The notes under the pieces were generated by a model. That model searched no databases, was not told the DNA's origin, and saw nothing but the letters and a program-made list of their open reading frames with translations. Both the position numbers and the translations under genes were made by a program. From Toxoplasma gondii ME49 (lineage: Eukaryota; Apicomplexa; Conoidasida; Eucoccidiorida; Sarcocystidae): a stretch of DNA of 64,000 bases. Positions 47,009 through 59,733 of this stretch are shown piece by piece. The stretch covers positions 1,905,874 to 1,969,873 of the forward strand of contig NC_031478.1 in assembly GCF_000006565.2 (NCBI RefSeq), read 5' to 3'. Each line of letters begins with the position of its first letter. The first letter of the stretch is position 1.

Positions 47009-48775
47009 TGAGGAACAAGGGGGATGAAATCGTTAAAATACCAATTATGACTCGCCACGAGATACACAGACAACAAGGTTCGTGATGGCTGCTGATGTTG
47101 CAGCATTTAGGATACTGCAAGGGACTCTATTTACAAGATATACAGACAACCAAGGTATTTATGACTTCTGTACGCCACCCCATCGGACTGTTAGGAGGAG
47201 GCGAAATTATGGGATTTGACACTGAGATGGACAGGCCGAGAGGTGGGACACCAGGGTGAACAGAAAGCAGGTGTCTTTGAATTTGAGATGAGCAAACGAA
47301 GAGGCGAAAACCAGCTACGCAGGTGCGGGGAGGATGCAAAGTCCCAGGGAGAGTATCGAACTCCGACAGGAGGGGCGCCGTCAGAAAGCGCTGAGGTTGG
47401 AGGGGAGTGTAGGAGCGATCTGTGTGTCTCTTTGCCTTTCACCTGAGGCAATCGTCTCAAAATCCTTTCTGCCTTAGATTTGAGTTACACGAATGCGAAC
47501 ACATATAAAAGAGAGCACTGCATATAGATGTAATGGTACTTGCTGCTGTAAATGAAGGACTCCTTAACTTGAACTGAGGAGTCACGTTGGGTGCAAGCCG
47601 TACAGGGATTCATTATGTCCATCTGTGCATCTTAGTTGATACTCGGTTATGTTACCTTGGGAAGCATAAGCGCTTCCAGGTGAAACCGATAGAGAGTGCT
47701 TCTCTGAGAAAGTACGCAGGTTTTTGCAGACAGCTGTCATGTGCCAATGAGGCGATCCTGCGTGTTATGTGTAACAAGCAAATGCGTGAGTGTCACAGCC
47801 TTGGGACGGCGTCGCCCAATGCGGAATGAAGGTTGTGTGTAGATGTTTGTGTTAGTCTCGGCTGTCGCTGCCTTTTTCGCCGCCGTTCCATATGAAAAGA
47901 AAGTGTAACTGAGAATTAATAGATTTGGGATGTCTGGGGAACTCAGCGAAGCTCTCGGTTCTGCCGCAGTCGGCAAGGGAATGTGTGTCCGGAAAAGGCT
48001 CAAGCGAAGTCGACAGGTGACATCTAGGGGACAACTCAGAAAAAGATGCTCTCAATCTCGCATTTAAGATTCCCAAAAGTGCGGATTGTCGAAAGAGGGG
48101 CCGAGAAACAAAGAGGGAAAATTTTTCTGTGTTTGACGCTGCAATGGCGCCGCATAACTCTTTTTAAACGCGTTTAGTGGTCGAGAAACCGGGCTCAGGG
48201 GTGGCCCATATGTGTGTCGCTATGTGTTCACTTGCGTGCGCGGGTGTGTGGGACAGTTCTGTTTGTGTCTAAAACAGTAACAGGTACTGAAGGTGTAGAC
48301 GACCCTCTACTTCCTCCTTCGTGGCGCCGCAGCTTGTCAGACCTCACTGCTGCCCTCTTCAGCACATGCACTTCAATGGGCCTACAACGGAAACGATGTG
48401 GAGTAGCTTTATTGTCGTAGGATACTGAAAGCCAACACGTTTAGCTTCCTTCAGTACTCCACTGGGGTGACAACAATCATACAGAACTAGAAAGACCTTT
48501 TGAATAGTCCTCTCTCAGAGGCGTTTACTCCCAGAACGATGGTACTGATCATATTAACATCTGGGTAGTTTCTCGTTTCCACAAAAAGGGCATCATCTCG
48601 AAAGAAAACACTTTCTGCCTTCACATTTAGAGCAAATTGCTCGCGAGAATCATAAGCTCCCTTAACGTGGTGGGTGCCGCTTCCTAAACGTACGGTGCTC
48701 TTTCTGGTTGGGGGGTCGTGACCAGTTCTATCGATTTATTCCCACGAGCCTCATGAAGTTTAGTCATCTTACAAT
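47009..48775. other. Intergenic, nothing recognised
   Basis: I see only short openings here, for example 47587-47829 and 48214-48420 on the plus strand, both under 81 codons. No RNA gene, repeat or mobile element is visible. The left part is presumably the 3' untranslated region of the F-box-like gene. Confidence 0.35.
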
Positions 48776-49336
48776 ATGTTCAGCTGCGAGCAACCCCACA
48801 TTTCTGCAGCTTTCTCCAGTGCCCCGGAAACACTAGCTGTTCTTGTCCCTCAAGGACCATTCAGCAACGCTCCCCCAGCCAATGAAAAACTTACATGCCT
48901 GCGCAAGGTTGTTGACATGTTAAGACTTCTGCGTGAACAGGCCCTGCTTCAGCCAGTTCTCCAGGATCAATTGCGTGCTTGACGTGCGTTTTACCCAGAA
49001 GACGCTCTGATGTTGGCGATGGGTATATACATCGGGATGCCTTTTGCGTGTGGAGGTTCAGTACAAGGAAACGTGGGCAGTTTCACTCAGCATAACATGA
49101 GAAAGATTCCCCGCCGTTCGCTCCTCTGCATCGAGGGAGTCCCGCAGCGAACCCCAGCGCGGGAAAAGTTTTTTCCTCAGCCGCCGCAAGCCTGCTTGAA
49201 GGTTGAAGGCTTTGGCGTCGAGCAGAGGGTGCAAAGACACTCTTGGAAATTTCTCTATACACTTGTGTACGTCTGCAATTACAGAAAACCTTCATATAGA
49301 AAGGTTATATACCTAGAGCGGTCGTTTCTCTGTTGA
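48776..49336 (+). CDS. Reading frame interrupted by one TGA
   Basis: From ATG 48776 a coding-like frame encodes 68 residues (for example LTCLRKVVDMLRLLREQALL) to a TGA at 48980-48982. The same frame then stays open with coding-like content for another 117 codons (for example IPRRSLLCIEGVPQRTPARE) to a TGA at 49334. The first stop is followed by C (TGAC). This could be a gene recently broken by one nonsense change, a stop that is partly read through, or a chance alignment. An additional plus-strand opening at 49333-49689 in another frame (ending FTPLEIEADQ) suggests that the locus extends further right. I recognise no family. Confidence 0.3.
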
Positions 49337-50108
49337 AAACGTGGAAAGCAACGCAGAGAAAGAAGAGTGATTACGGCGCAGAGGCTCCTGAGGCGAAGCG
49401 CTGTGTCACAGGTAGAAAGCACCAGAAAAGATGCCTTCTGTCGTCGTCCTTGCAGGAAAAGCATCTACAGAGACGCCCGCAGGTCGCGCTCCGTGAGGCC
49501 ACAGCATGCTGCGGAGAAGAAGTAGCAACGAACGGAAAGCAACCCCAACATATGGAAGGAAAATCCACAAGAAACGGCATCTTTTCTGCAGGACACATTC
49601 CCCGATGCGACTCGCAGGTCCCCTGCATACGAAGCACCACAGGACGACCAGTCTACTTCACTCCCCTTGAAATCGAGGCTGACCAGTGACAGCCACTGTC
49701 TCCTTCCTCTCTCAATTGGACACTGAGACACGGAGAGAGACTGAAAGAGGGAAACACGCATAGGGGGAAAAGCCACGTGCAGAGGCGCAAACTCGGGAGG
49801 AACGGAAATCGAAAAAATACATACTTGCGCCTGCTGTCATTCCCTTTCCAAAGACCCTGTCAGTTGGGTTAGTAAATCCTTGACTTTGTCGCCTTTCGCT
49901 AGCTGCTTGTCGATGCACAGCCCCTCGGAAAAAGGTCCGGGATCGCGAAACCTTTCAGCACTCCTCTGTTTCTTCCGCCGACGTCTCGCAACCTCTTCGC
50001 CCTTTCTTCTCTCCATCGTCCCTCCCCCTTTTAAAACGGATGCAAACACTCTGTGCTGTGCTTCTTTAACGCGCCCCTTCTCTCCTCCTCCCTGTCTCTC
50101 AGCAGAGT

Positions 50109-53100
50109 CTACGCATGCACTTTCTGTCCATCCGTGCCGGCTTCACTGGCGCCTTTGAGGCCTCCGACCTCGGCCTGCACTCCTGCGGGCGCATCTGCTG
50201 AGTTCCAGCTTCCTCCGAACGTCATTTCTTCGAGTGGACATGGAACGTGGAAGATATCCACATTGTCTCCCAGACCTATACCACCTGGCGTCTGCTGGTC
50301 ATCAACGCTGGCCCTTCCTCCCTCTTCTCCTCCCTCGTTTTTCTCCCCTCCTTCTGTGACAGTCAAATCCAACGCCTTCTCACCCGCTGGAATCGCCTGC
50401 CCCGGTTCCTCGGTCTGGTGACCGCTGCCCTCATCTGTCTCCTTCGACCTCTTTGGCGCCCTCTCGACGCGATTTCCCTCTTCTGGATTGCTTTCCAGAC
50501 TGCACTGGTCGCCTTCCATCCACCTTTCGTCTCTTTCGACGCAACTGCCTCGCTTTACATCGGTCTCGGCACTTCGCCCACCCTCTCTTTCCAGACTGTT
50601 CCCAATCGCCCTGGGCCGTTTCTCTCGCCAGGCCTGGCAAGGCCTGGTTTCCTCGCGAAAGGCCCCGTCGCCCCGAGGCAGAAACGGGCGCGAGAAACCG
50701 AAGGACGACCGCCTGAAGCGACGCAGGCCCCGACCCCGGACCCCGTCCTCGCCTAGGAAGCCCCAGGGGCCTTCTCCCGCCTCGACCCGGTTCTCCAGAG
50801 AGACAGAGAGACCCCCCTCAGGGCCTCCGTTCTCTCGCGAGCCCCCCATCGACGCAGAGCGGCTGCTTCCGCGCTCGGGCTCGCGGCCCAGCATGAAGCG
50901 ATCGTGGGAGGAATCGTGACAGAACTTGCATCCGTCTCCGTTCCGACACCCCCGTCTCCAGTGAAACCGGCAAGGCAGACAGCGCCCCTGCGCATGCAAC
51001 ATACGCACTCGCCGCGCAGCGAACGAGAGGTACGAGCTCTCTGATTCTCTCTGACTTCGACTCGGCGACCGCCGCGACGACCCACTGAACTCGGAGGAAG
51101 AGCCACGTCTGTATCCTCTCCTGGGAAACGTTCCGCGTCTCTCCCGCGCCTCGCGGCCTCTCGAACGCCTCTCTGGGGTTTGACTGCCCATGCTTTCTCT
51201 ATCTCGACTTTGTTCACACAAAGGAGAACCCGAAGGAGATCTGCTGCGGCGAGAGCAACGAGAACGCAGGCGCCGTCTCCGGTGCTTCGACGCGTGGCTC
51301 CGCCCTCGTGTCCATCTCTCGCGGGACGGCGAGGACGAAGAGAGGTAGGAGGGACTCCGACTGCTGCGGCTCAGCGGACTCGCGCTAACAGATTTGGAGG
51401 AGGGGAATCCGCGGCTGAATCTATGTTTGCTTCTCGCGTCTCCGCCCTCGGAGACCGAGAGCCCAGGAGGCCTCCCATCGCGGGGTGCACTCGCGTCTCT
51501 CGCGGAAGAGTTTGGAGCCGCAGAGGAAGACTGAGACGGACTGGCAGTCGACGCGGAGACAAACAGGTGACAAGGCGGGCGCGGGAGCGCACTGATCGGA
51601 GCGGGTGAAGAAGGTAGTCCGGTCTCGGATAGGCTAGACAAGGGTCTCCTCTCTGCCTCTCTTGTCTCCACGCCTCCCGCCGCCTCGAGCGCGCTTTCGG
51701 GCCAGACGCCTGGACCGCTCTGAGGCGCAGCATTCAGGGAGGACACAGCCGCCGCCGAGACGCAGGGAGAGAAAGAAGAAGAGAGGGGGGTGCCAGAAGA
51801 CGGTGCTGAGGTCGCCTGGAAGGTTTTCGCATCCCTTTCTGGCAACGCCGCAGTGACACAGACAGATGCTTCGTTTGAAGTGCAAGAACCAGAAGCGGGA
51901 AGAAAAGAAGAAGTGCCTTCTCCATGCAAAGGCGCTGAAGCAGAACAGACGGAAGGGACCGGAGGAGACAGCGACTGTGTGGGAGGGGGTGTTGTGGCCG
52001 TCTCCGAATTTAGAGTCGGACCCATCGCAACTGTCTCCTTTCTCTCGTCCGGCCTTCCTAGCGCCCTTCTCGAAGAAGGCGAGAGAGGGTCTGGTGACCT
52101 CTCCAAGGAGGAGTTCATTCCTTCTCTCCCGTCGCTGCACCTTTTGCGCGAGGCTTCCTCTCGCCGCGTTCGTCCCCGTCTGGCCCAGCGCCGCCCAGAG
52201 GCTAAGGGCCCTTCCTCGTGACGGCTGCTGTCCGGAGAGTCCGCCTCTCTTCGCCCAGCTGCTAGCTTCAACCCCGCAGAAGAGGACGAGGAAGAACGAG
52301 AAAACCGAGCCGATTTGTGGCCCCAGTCGTCCCGCCTGTCTCCTCGCTCCCGCCAGGGAGAGTGCCATCCGCGTCCCCTATCGACTCTTCTCCAGCTGCC
52401 GGAGCTGCCATCCCTGAACTTCGCCGAACATCCGCTCGAAGCCGAGCACCTGGAACTCCCCCCCTCTTCTCTGTCCTCTCTTCTTTTGTTTTCTCGTCTC
52501 CTGTTGCCTCTTCTCCCCTCTTTCTTTTTTCCGTCTTCCCCTCTCCGGACGCCGTCGGTACTCCGACACGAAGACTCTCGACTGCTCCACCTCTTCAGAT
52601 AGCCTCGTTTTTCAGGGCTCCCCACGTGTCTCTCTCTGTGTCTCCGTCTGTCCCCTCGGGAGGAGGTCGACCTACTTCTGGAAGGGCTCCGCCGCGGCCT
52701 CTCTCGACGCCTCCTCCATTTCAAGCGGGAGGGTGCGGAAGAGAGAGACGAAGAGGCCCGCAAAACAGAGTGCACAGAAGAAGAGCCCGACGACCCCCGC
52801 CTGCGGCCCCTCGAGTGTTTGAGGGCACGCCTGGATCCGAGGGTGCAGTCGCGTCTCGGACGAGAACGGTGTCTTTGAGAGAGAAGAAAAGGAGAAGACA
52901 CAGAGACAGAGCGGCTCGATCCACGCCCTCGCCGACAGCTGCCCTCTGCGCGAGAGTCTTCGTCCCAGCTCGAACTGGAGCCTCTCCGACGCGACGCTCG
53001 GCGACGCTTGCCAGCCTCGGAGTCTTCGCTTTCTCGCGGGCTCCGCCCTCCCTTCGGAAGAGTCTCTGACTCTCTCCCCCTGTGCCCACCTCCCGGCACC

Positions 53101-56100
53101 TTCTTCTTCTCATCTCCCTTCTTGCCATGTCCCAACACGCCAACAGTCACCTGGACAGCTGCTGCCACTGCAGCCGCTGCAGCAGCCTTCGCCACCTCCT
53201 CTGGGATCCGGTTTTCGGGACCCGATCCCACCCCTGTCCCCGAGCCCACAGCTGTCTCCAACCTCGCAGCTGTCTTGGCCCCTACAGCTGTCTCCGGGAG
53301 GGCCTGTGAGGCCTGGAGACTCAGAGCTTCTTGGCGTTGGGTTTTTTCTGCTGCCGCCGACGCAGCCGCGGCAGCGGCCATGGCGGCGGCGGCGGCCCCT
53401 GCAGCTGCTGCGGCTCGGATGTGGGGTGGGTGAAGTGTCTCTTTGAGTCCCGCTGGCTTCTCTTGGCCGAAGGCAATCACGGCCCCGTAGGTCGGAATCG
53501 CTGGAGTCTCCTGCGCGCTCTCGGCAGGCCGGGCCTGGCCCACCGGAGTTGAGGCGGCGAAGGACCTCGGGAGAGCAGGAGACTGCGGTCTCTCCTTCTT
53601 CGCCGCCTCGGCCTGTCTCCGAAGTCTATGCCAGATGGTCTCGGGCCAGGACTGAGGCGCCTGCGCCGCTGGCGTGACAGAAGCGCTGGACGCGTCGGCT
53701 GAACGTTCGGCTGTCGCAGTGGAGGCGCCCAACGAGACACCAGATGCGTTTTTCTTGGCGCCAGTCTCGTCGCTAGCCCCGCCTTCAGCTCGCCCCAAAG
53801 GGCCGGAGACAGCTCCAGAAGCTGCGCCGGCACTGGTGGGCGCCGGAGAGTCCCCGACCGCTACAGCGGCAGTAGGAGGGTCTGGCAGTTTTGGAGGTTC
53901 CACTGCGGGGCCAGCGCGACTCTGCGAGGTACCCTTGCTGCGGCCAGAGAACGACATGGAAAAGGGAGAACTAGAAGGACGGGGAATATCAGCGGGACAC
54001 GGAGTCACTGACGAGACCTCTGAATTCGCTAGATCACCTGGATAAGACAGAGAAGGTGGAGAAGGCTCGGCTGACGACCCCGAGGCGTCGAGGACAAACG
54101 CGGACACTGAACCAGCCTTGCTGAGTTCAGCCACTTCTGCGGTTTGACCCAGGAACATCTCACGCTCTGGGCTGTCCACGCACATCGGGCTCATCTTCTT
54201 GCTTTCGCACTCGTCTTCGGAGACGAAAGGCGGGTGGGAGGCGTGGGCGGGGCGTCGCGGCGACTGCAGTCGTGCGTTCGACTCCACATGCGATTCATCG
54301 AATCTGCTGGCTGACGAACGGACTGAACTAGTTTCGACATGACGACTCGATACGTTCTGAGAGCCTTTCACAAACGCAGACGTTGTCAGAGAAGAAGAAG
54401 TCTTGGGGCCTGCTTCCTCTGTCGCCGGTGAGGAGGCGGGCGCAAGAACCAGGCCTCGAGCTGCGCCTAAGCGAATCGAGCGACAGGCTTCTGGGTCGCG
54501 AACGGGACCCGACACGTTCTTGTCCGGCTTCTGGCCAGACTCGGTTTCCCTCGCCTTCTTTCGGTCCCTTTCGAAAAGCATCTCATCCCCCGGAAAAAAC
54601 TCTCGGCCGCTGTCTTTCTTCTTCACTCCGCGCCTGCCCTCAGGCCGCTCTCCCTCGCCTGTCCACGCGGCCTCCGCATCTGGTAGCCCTGGAGGCGCTT
54701 CAGAAGCGATCCCCTGTAGAGACGCGGAAGTCAGAGAAGACGGTGAAGCCTTACCGGTTCCCTCTTGAGGGCCTTCTGTCTGCGGAGTCGCTTGCCGCTC
54801 GCGTGCATCAGGGTGAACCTCCTCGACCCTAGCCGATCTGCGTGACGAAGCCGCACGCTCCACAAATGCCTTCGAGGCCTCTTCCGGCTCGCTGGGGTTC
54901 CCTGCAGCGGTCGGAATCTTCCGGCCTTCCCACCAATCGTTGTCCATGAAGCCGTCATCTTCTTCCTCGGAGTCTGAAGAACAGGCATTCTCTGTAAGCC
55001 ACCCTTCTCCGTCCTCGTCCTCGACTTCCTCAGCCTGCGCCGCCGCAACAATCGTCTTGCTCGGACACCAGTCGACGTTGTCTCTCCAACCACACTCCTC
55101 CAGCGCATGCTGCACTGCGAGGCGCGGGAGAAAACCAAGGCCGCGGACGCGGGGCGCGAGGTCTGCGTATCCTTCGCGAAAGTCGCGAACGCCCTTCGAG
55201 CTCGCCCACCAGTAGCGCCACGTTCCGCAGCAGAGGAACTGCACGCACTCACGCACACGCAACACTAATCGATATGATGAAACAAAGAAACTTAGCAAGA
55301 TTCAGGTGCGACTCGGGCAAAGGAGGACCAACAGAAGCTCGACGCGCACACAAATCCATCACCTTCAGCGGCGCATCTTATCCATCCACTCTTGCAGTAT
55401 CTCTGAATATCGCGAATGCGCCGGCCTATCCAGAGATATGAAATGCATGGAGCGACACGTTCCTACGCCTTTTCACGCGTGAAACTCAAACTGTCATGAA
55501 GAAAGTGCGTTTCCCAACCCTTCCAAAAGGAGACACGGAACTGCAACGAGGCAGGCGCACGCATGCATGTGAATAAAGAAACTTGTAGACAGTTTCCTTC
55601 ACAGCTCTACAGATTCAGACAGACATACGCACCGGCCACTGGAGAGGAGCTAAGAAAGAAACCCTATCTCTACGAAGAAAACGTGCCATCAGATATCTAG
55701 AAAGAGACACATGCTCACCTACGAACCCAGCCGCAAACCGCAATATGGTCATGAGCCGTGAAACATAAGCATATGTGTTCCCCTCTCTACTACGGGCATC
55801 TCATCACCCTCCGTCAGACCATGAGTCGGATAACTTAAACAAGCGGCCTCACCAGAAGACGAATCTCTCCGTCTTTGTCACTCGAAGGCTGTTTCGCACG
55901 GACTCGCTCAGGAAGCGGTGGCACGAGGTGGGGGTCGTCAGGGTTCGCGAGGAGGCCTGGCCACCAGGGCCGTCCCCTTCGCTTGCACCAGACTAGCGGT
56001 TCCCCTCTTTTTCCAGAGACTTTCGAGAAGGTTTTCAAGAAAAAAGCGTCATTCGCCGCCTTCTTGCGAAACCGGAGCTGCGGGACTCTGACGCGGCGCA

Positions 56101-57605
56101 AGCCTCCAGGACCCTTGGCTTTCTCTGCATGCATCTTGGCCGCCGGAGTGCCCTCCTGAGACTCTGGCGAGGCCGCACAAGACAAAGACGAAGCTGTCCC
56201 ACTGCTCACGCCTGTGTCTGGGAGGTCTACTTGGCTGGGTGGCTCTGGCGTGTACGGGAGGGGGGCAAGGCGTGACGCAGCGGCCGCATGCGCATTGGAA
56301 GGAGAGGAGGGAGAGGAAGCGGCACAGGTAAGTTTCTCTGGAACAGCTGCGTTTGAGTCGACTGGCCTCGAGTTCGGAGAACGCGAAGACTGTCCGGCGC
56401 CTCCCGACGAACTCCGGCCGCTAGCCGCGGCAGACGTTTTACCGACTGCAGGGTTCTCCGTGGACGAGAGGGACGACCGAGAGAGAGGCGGAGGCGTCGC
56501 AGGCGTCGCAGGCGTCGTGTGGCGGGTTGAGGAAGATGCTGGAGCGGACGCAGCTGAAGAAGACGAAGAAGAGGAGGTAGTCGACAGAGGCTCAGCAACT
56601 GAGGCTCTCTGAGGCGCAGCCTTTTCTGGGAATGAATTCCCAGAGAATGGTGCGTACGTGCCGGTAGGCGGAGCCCCTGCATTCGCTTCCACAGATTCAC
56701 ACGGAGCATGACAGGAAACAAGGGAGGCGGACGAAGCAGCGGAGTCGTACGCCGTCGAAGCCTGCCCCTGGGTTTGAAAACTGGCGTCCATTTGTTTGTC
56801 TGAGTGCAGTCCCGCCGAGGGAGCGCCATACTGGAAAGCTGCTGCGGAAGCAAAGGGCATGGGGAGAGCGGAAGAGCCCGCGGCACCGTACGAACACGCA
56901 GGAATCCCACTTGCGTTCCCCAGCAGCGGCGAGAAGGCATGCCAGTAGGCCGCCTGCTGGTGCGCGTGGAACATCGCCTCTTGCATTCCTGCAGAGATCC
57001 GGACACAGGAAAGAAGAAACTCGTGGTTTTACTGAATGCGGAATAGAACAGAAGAACGCGGCCTACAGCAACGATGTCTTGCGAAGGTGTGACAGGCATA
57101 CGTTGTGATGAAGATCCGTGTCGTACCATGCAGCACACGATGCCACTCCGAAATGAACTGCGCTGTGCATACACCGCAGAAAGTTTGGAACCGGATGCTG
57201 CTAACGCCTGAAGCCCTCTCAAGTGATGTGGACATGAATCAACTGGGGATCCGTTTAAGTTGGTACATCATGCTAAATACACGAACATTGTCATTTTCAC
57301 GCTGCATGCGCGGACTCAGACTCTGAAAGAGGCTCTACAAAACCAGTGCATGGTGTATGCGCGAGCAACAGTGGCGGACACCAAAGAGTACGGAGCACTT
57401 GTATACGGAGTAAAAGGGGTTCGAACCAATATTGTTTGCTCGGGGACCTCCGTCACGTAGCCCTGTTGACCACTTGAGTCGCCTCCCAGGCACAACAACA
57501 GGCAAGGAATCTCCATAGAAACTTACCAGGAAGAGGCGGTCCGTAACCCGGGAACCCTGGAGGGTATCCTCCCCCATGCGGAAGGCCGCCCGGCCCACCG
57601 TCCAT
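50109..57605 (-). CDS. PWWP, RS-rich and CCCH zinc-finger protein
   Basis: Minus-strand exons are 57605-57527, 56988-55853 and 55238-50109, giving 6345 nt and 2114 residues. ATG 57605 lies in AAACCATGGAC; donors are GTAAGT and GTGAGG and all phases match. A Gly/Pro-rich start is followed by Ser/Ala-rich sequence. At about residues 353-465 there is a PWWP domain: LVWCKRRGRPWWPGLL, then after the second intron GTWRYWWASSKGVRDFREGY and LAVQHALEEC. PWWP domains bind methylated histone tails together with DNA. An acidic patch (DSEEEDDGFMDNDWW) follows. Then come about 1300 disordered residues with Ala runs and extensive Arg-Ser blocks typical of splicing-associated proteins. Near residue 1820 is one CCCH finger (CRFHWRRGCRNGDGCKFCH, C-x8-C-x5-C-x3-H). 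A nuclear role linking chromatin and pre-mRNA processing is inferred. The 5.1-kb last exon is unusually long. Confidence 0.85.
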
Positions 57606-59472
57606 GGTTTCTACCGGACTTTCTTAATGCTTCAAGTCGAATCGCTCAAACAAAAAACCCGCCGTCGTCTCGGCAATGCGTCCTTTGACGCTGGCGACGA
57701 AAGAAGTAACCCGACTTGACGAGTGCCGAGAACAAACTTCATCGGCGAGAAAAAAAGCCCTCTGTTCACGAGAAATTGTGGCAGCGTGACGACTGTCGAA
57801 GCTGTCGGGAGCAAGCGTGTTGCAGTTTTTGTTGGGTCCAAGGGGAAAAATCCTACGCAAATGTGTGATGCGGCTCAAATAAATGTTTTCCTTAGAAAAC
57901 TTTGCTCGCCCCTGGTCCCGTTGTGTACGAGTAAAGAGGCGCAAATGATGTATCCGACTGAGACAGCAAGTTCCGAACGAAAAACACTTGCAGATAAACA
58001 GAATACGAAAAAAAAGCGACATGGACCAAGTAGGGGGCGGGGGCGGCACTAGTGGTGTTGCGGGGGTACAGGGAAGACGCTAGTGTCGCACGTCGTAAGG
58101 CGCACCTGTGTAACAAGCATATATCAAGAAACGCAGCGTACGAGAGAAAAACGAGGGCCAGACAAAGAGAAAGAGCCCTGGTGCACTAAAACATGGGGGG
58201 CAAGGGCTACATGCGCGAGCTCGGTTGTGGTCTTGTGCCGACTGAGTCAAAAAGGAGCCAGATGCTCACAGACACGCACTGGTTTTATTCATCGCCTAGA
58301 AATGTGACTTTTCTTTCGTATCCGCTGGTTTCCACCTCTGTCTCAATGTCCTCGCGAAAACAGATGCGTCCTTGCAGCAACACGGAGGGGGGGAGGGAGG
58401 CAGCACTACTGTCCCACGCTGGAGGAACTGGGCAAAGGGTTTTTAAACTCTTGAGCTGCCTGACCACGTGAGGCGGTCAAGTCAAGAAGAATCGTGAAGA
58501 AGTGAACCCTTGATTTCACGGAGATTTCCAACTGTTGCTAGCTGATTCAAGGAAACAACGTATTGTTCTTTCGGCGGAACTTACACACATCTTCGTCGTA
58601 TGACATCCGGTCATTTTCCCACGTCCAGTTGAGCTATCTGAAGCAGAGTCTAGTTTTGCTAAATGCCTTTACATGAGCTTCTCCGTGTCGGCTCCTGGCT
58701 TTCTCCTGGTTCGTGATGGACCTGCCGTGGGACTGGTAATGAGCCAACAGACTGGCTCGCTTGGAATGGATACAGAGGATCTTCAGGACTACACTCGATG
58801 CAACTTGCGTGTCCACTGCAACGCGCAAATTCTCTTTCTGGATCTGGGGAAGAGATGGTAGTGGAAAACGTCATAAGTCTGCTACCCCCATCAATCTTTG
58901 TGTCTTCACATTGCCTTCATACTCCTATTTTTGTGCATGTGCTAAAATGAAGGACGAGCTGGCGTATTGGTAGCAATGCAAGATAGTTTCGCTTGGTCGC
59001 CCTCCACCCTTAAGCAGCGGCCAGTGACCCGAACTTTGTTGCTGATCACAAACGAATCTCTTTCCAATTTAATGGACCTGAGCATAAAACGGCTTCGGGA
59101 GGTCACACGTCGCCCTGAGCCAGCTATAAATAAAACGTCAACGGCTATACCGCAGTTCGGAAAGTTGGTGTGCAGCGGCAGCTCGGTGCGTTATAGAATC
59201 GCATAAACTTATGATATTCTAGTTGGTCTGTATACTCTCTTCCGTGGAGGTATCGTCAGGGGATTCGCCCAAATGTGGCGCTACGGACTGCTACCAGTGT
59301 CTGATGCAAAGTTTTTATATACCCTCAACGCCGAAGCCTCATTGATGAATCCCATTGCATTCACAGTTTAATAGACTTCAAATGACTCTGCCACCTCGGG
59401 TTGAGGCCTTTCTGGGGGACAATATGATGGATCACTGCACGTTTGTGCCTGTTTCTTCTCACTTAGGCCACC

Positions 59473-59733
59473 ATGTCGCCGGTGTACCCGGGCAGCAAAG
59501 AGTGGAGGTGCATGCTAGTTTTCGGCAGCAAGTGTCTGCTTGAAAATGAGAATGTCGATAAGCATCAGCTCTTCTTTGTGGCAAGGGAGGGCACGGCTGC
59601 CTGTTTCGGTACACGAATGAGTGGGTCGTGGAAGCGAGACAGCGCCCACAGGTCCTGTAGAGGTCGGGTAAAAGAACACTGGCGGCGCACTGGAAACCAA
59701 GCACATGAACACGCTTGTCCACCTTCATCGTAG
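59473..59733 (+). CDS. Doubtful small ORF with good start context
   Basis: This 86-codon ORF begins in the sequence TTAGGCCACCATGTCG: an optimal eukaryotic start context directly after an acceptor-like C/T tract ending at 59466. The product starts MSPVYPGSKEWRCMLVFGSK and ends basic. On the opposite strand 59459-59728 is also open (no ATG at its start), so the coding strand is not certain. No motif is recognised. Confidence 0.25.
   Translation: MSPVYPGSKEWRCMLVFGSKCLLENENVDKHQLFFVAREGTAACFGTRMSGSWKRDSAHRSCRGRVKEHWRRTGNQAHEHACPPSS

Noticed and set aside
57412..57440. GGTTCGAACC, possible tRNA T-arm
   Set aside because: The flanking bases do not form the 5-bp T-stem and no other arm is present.
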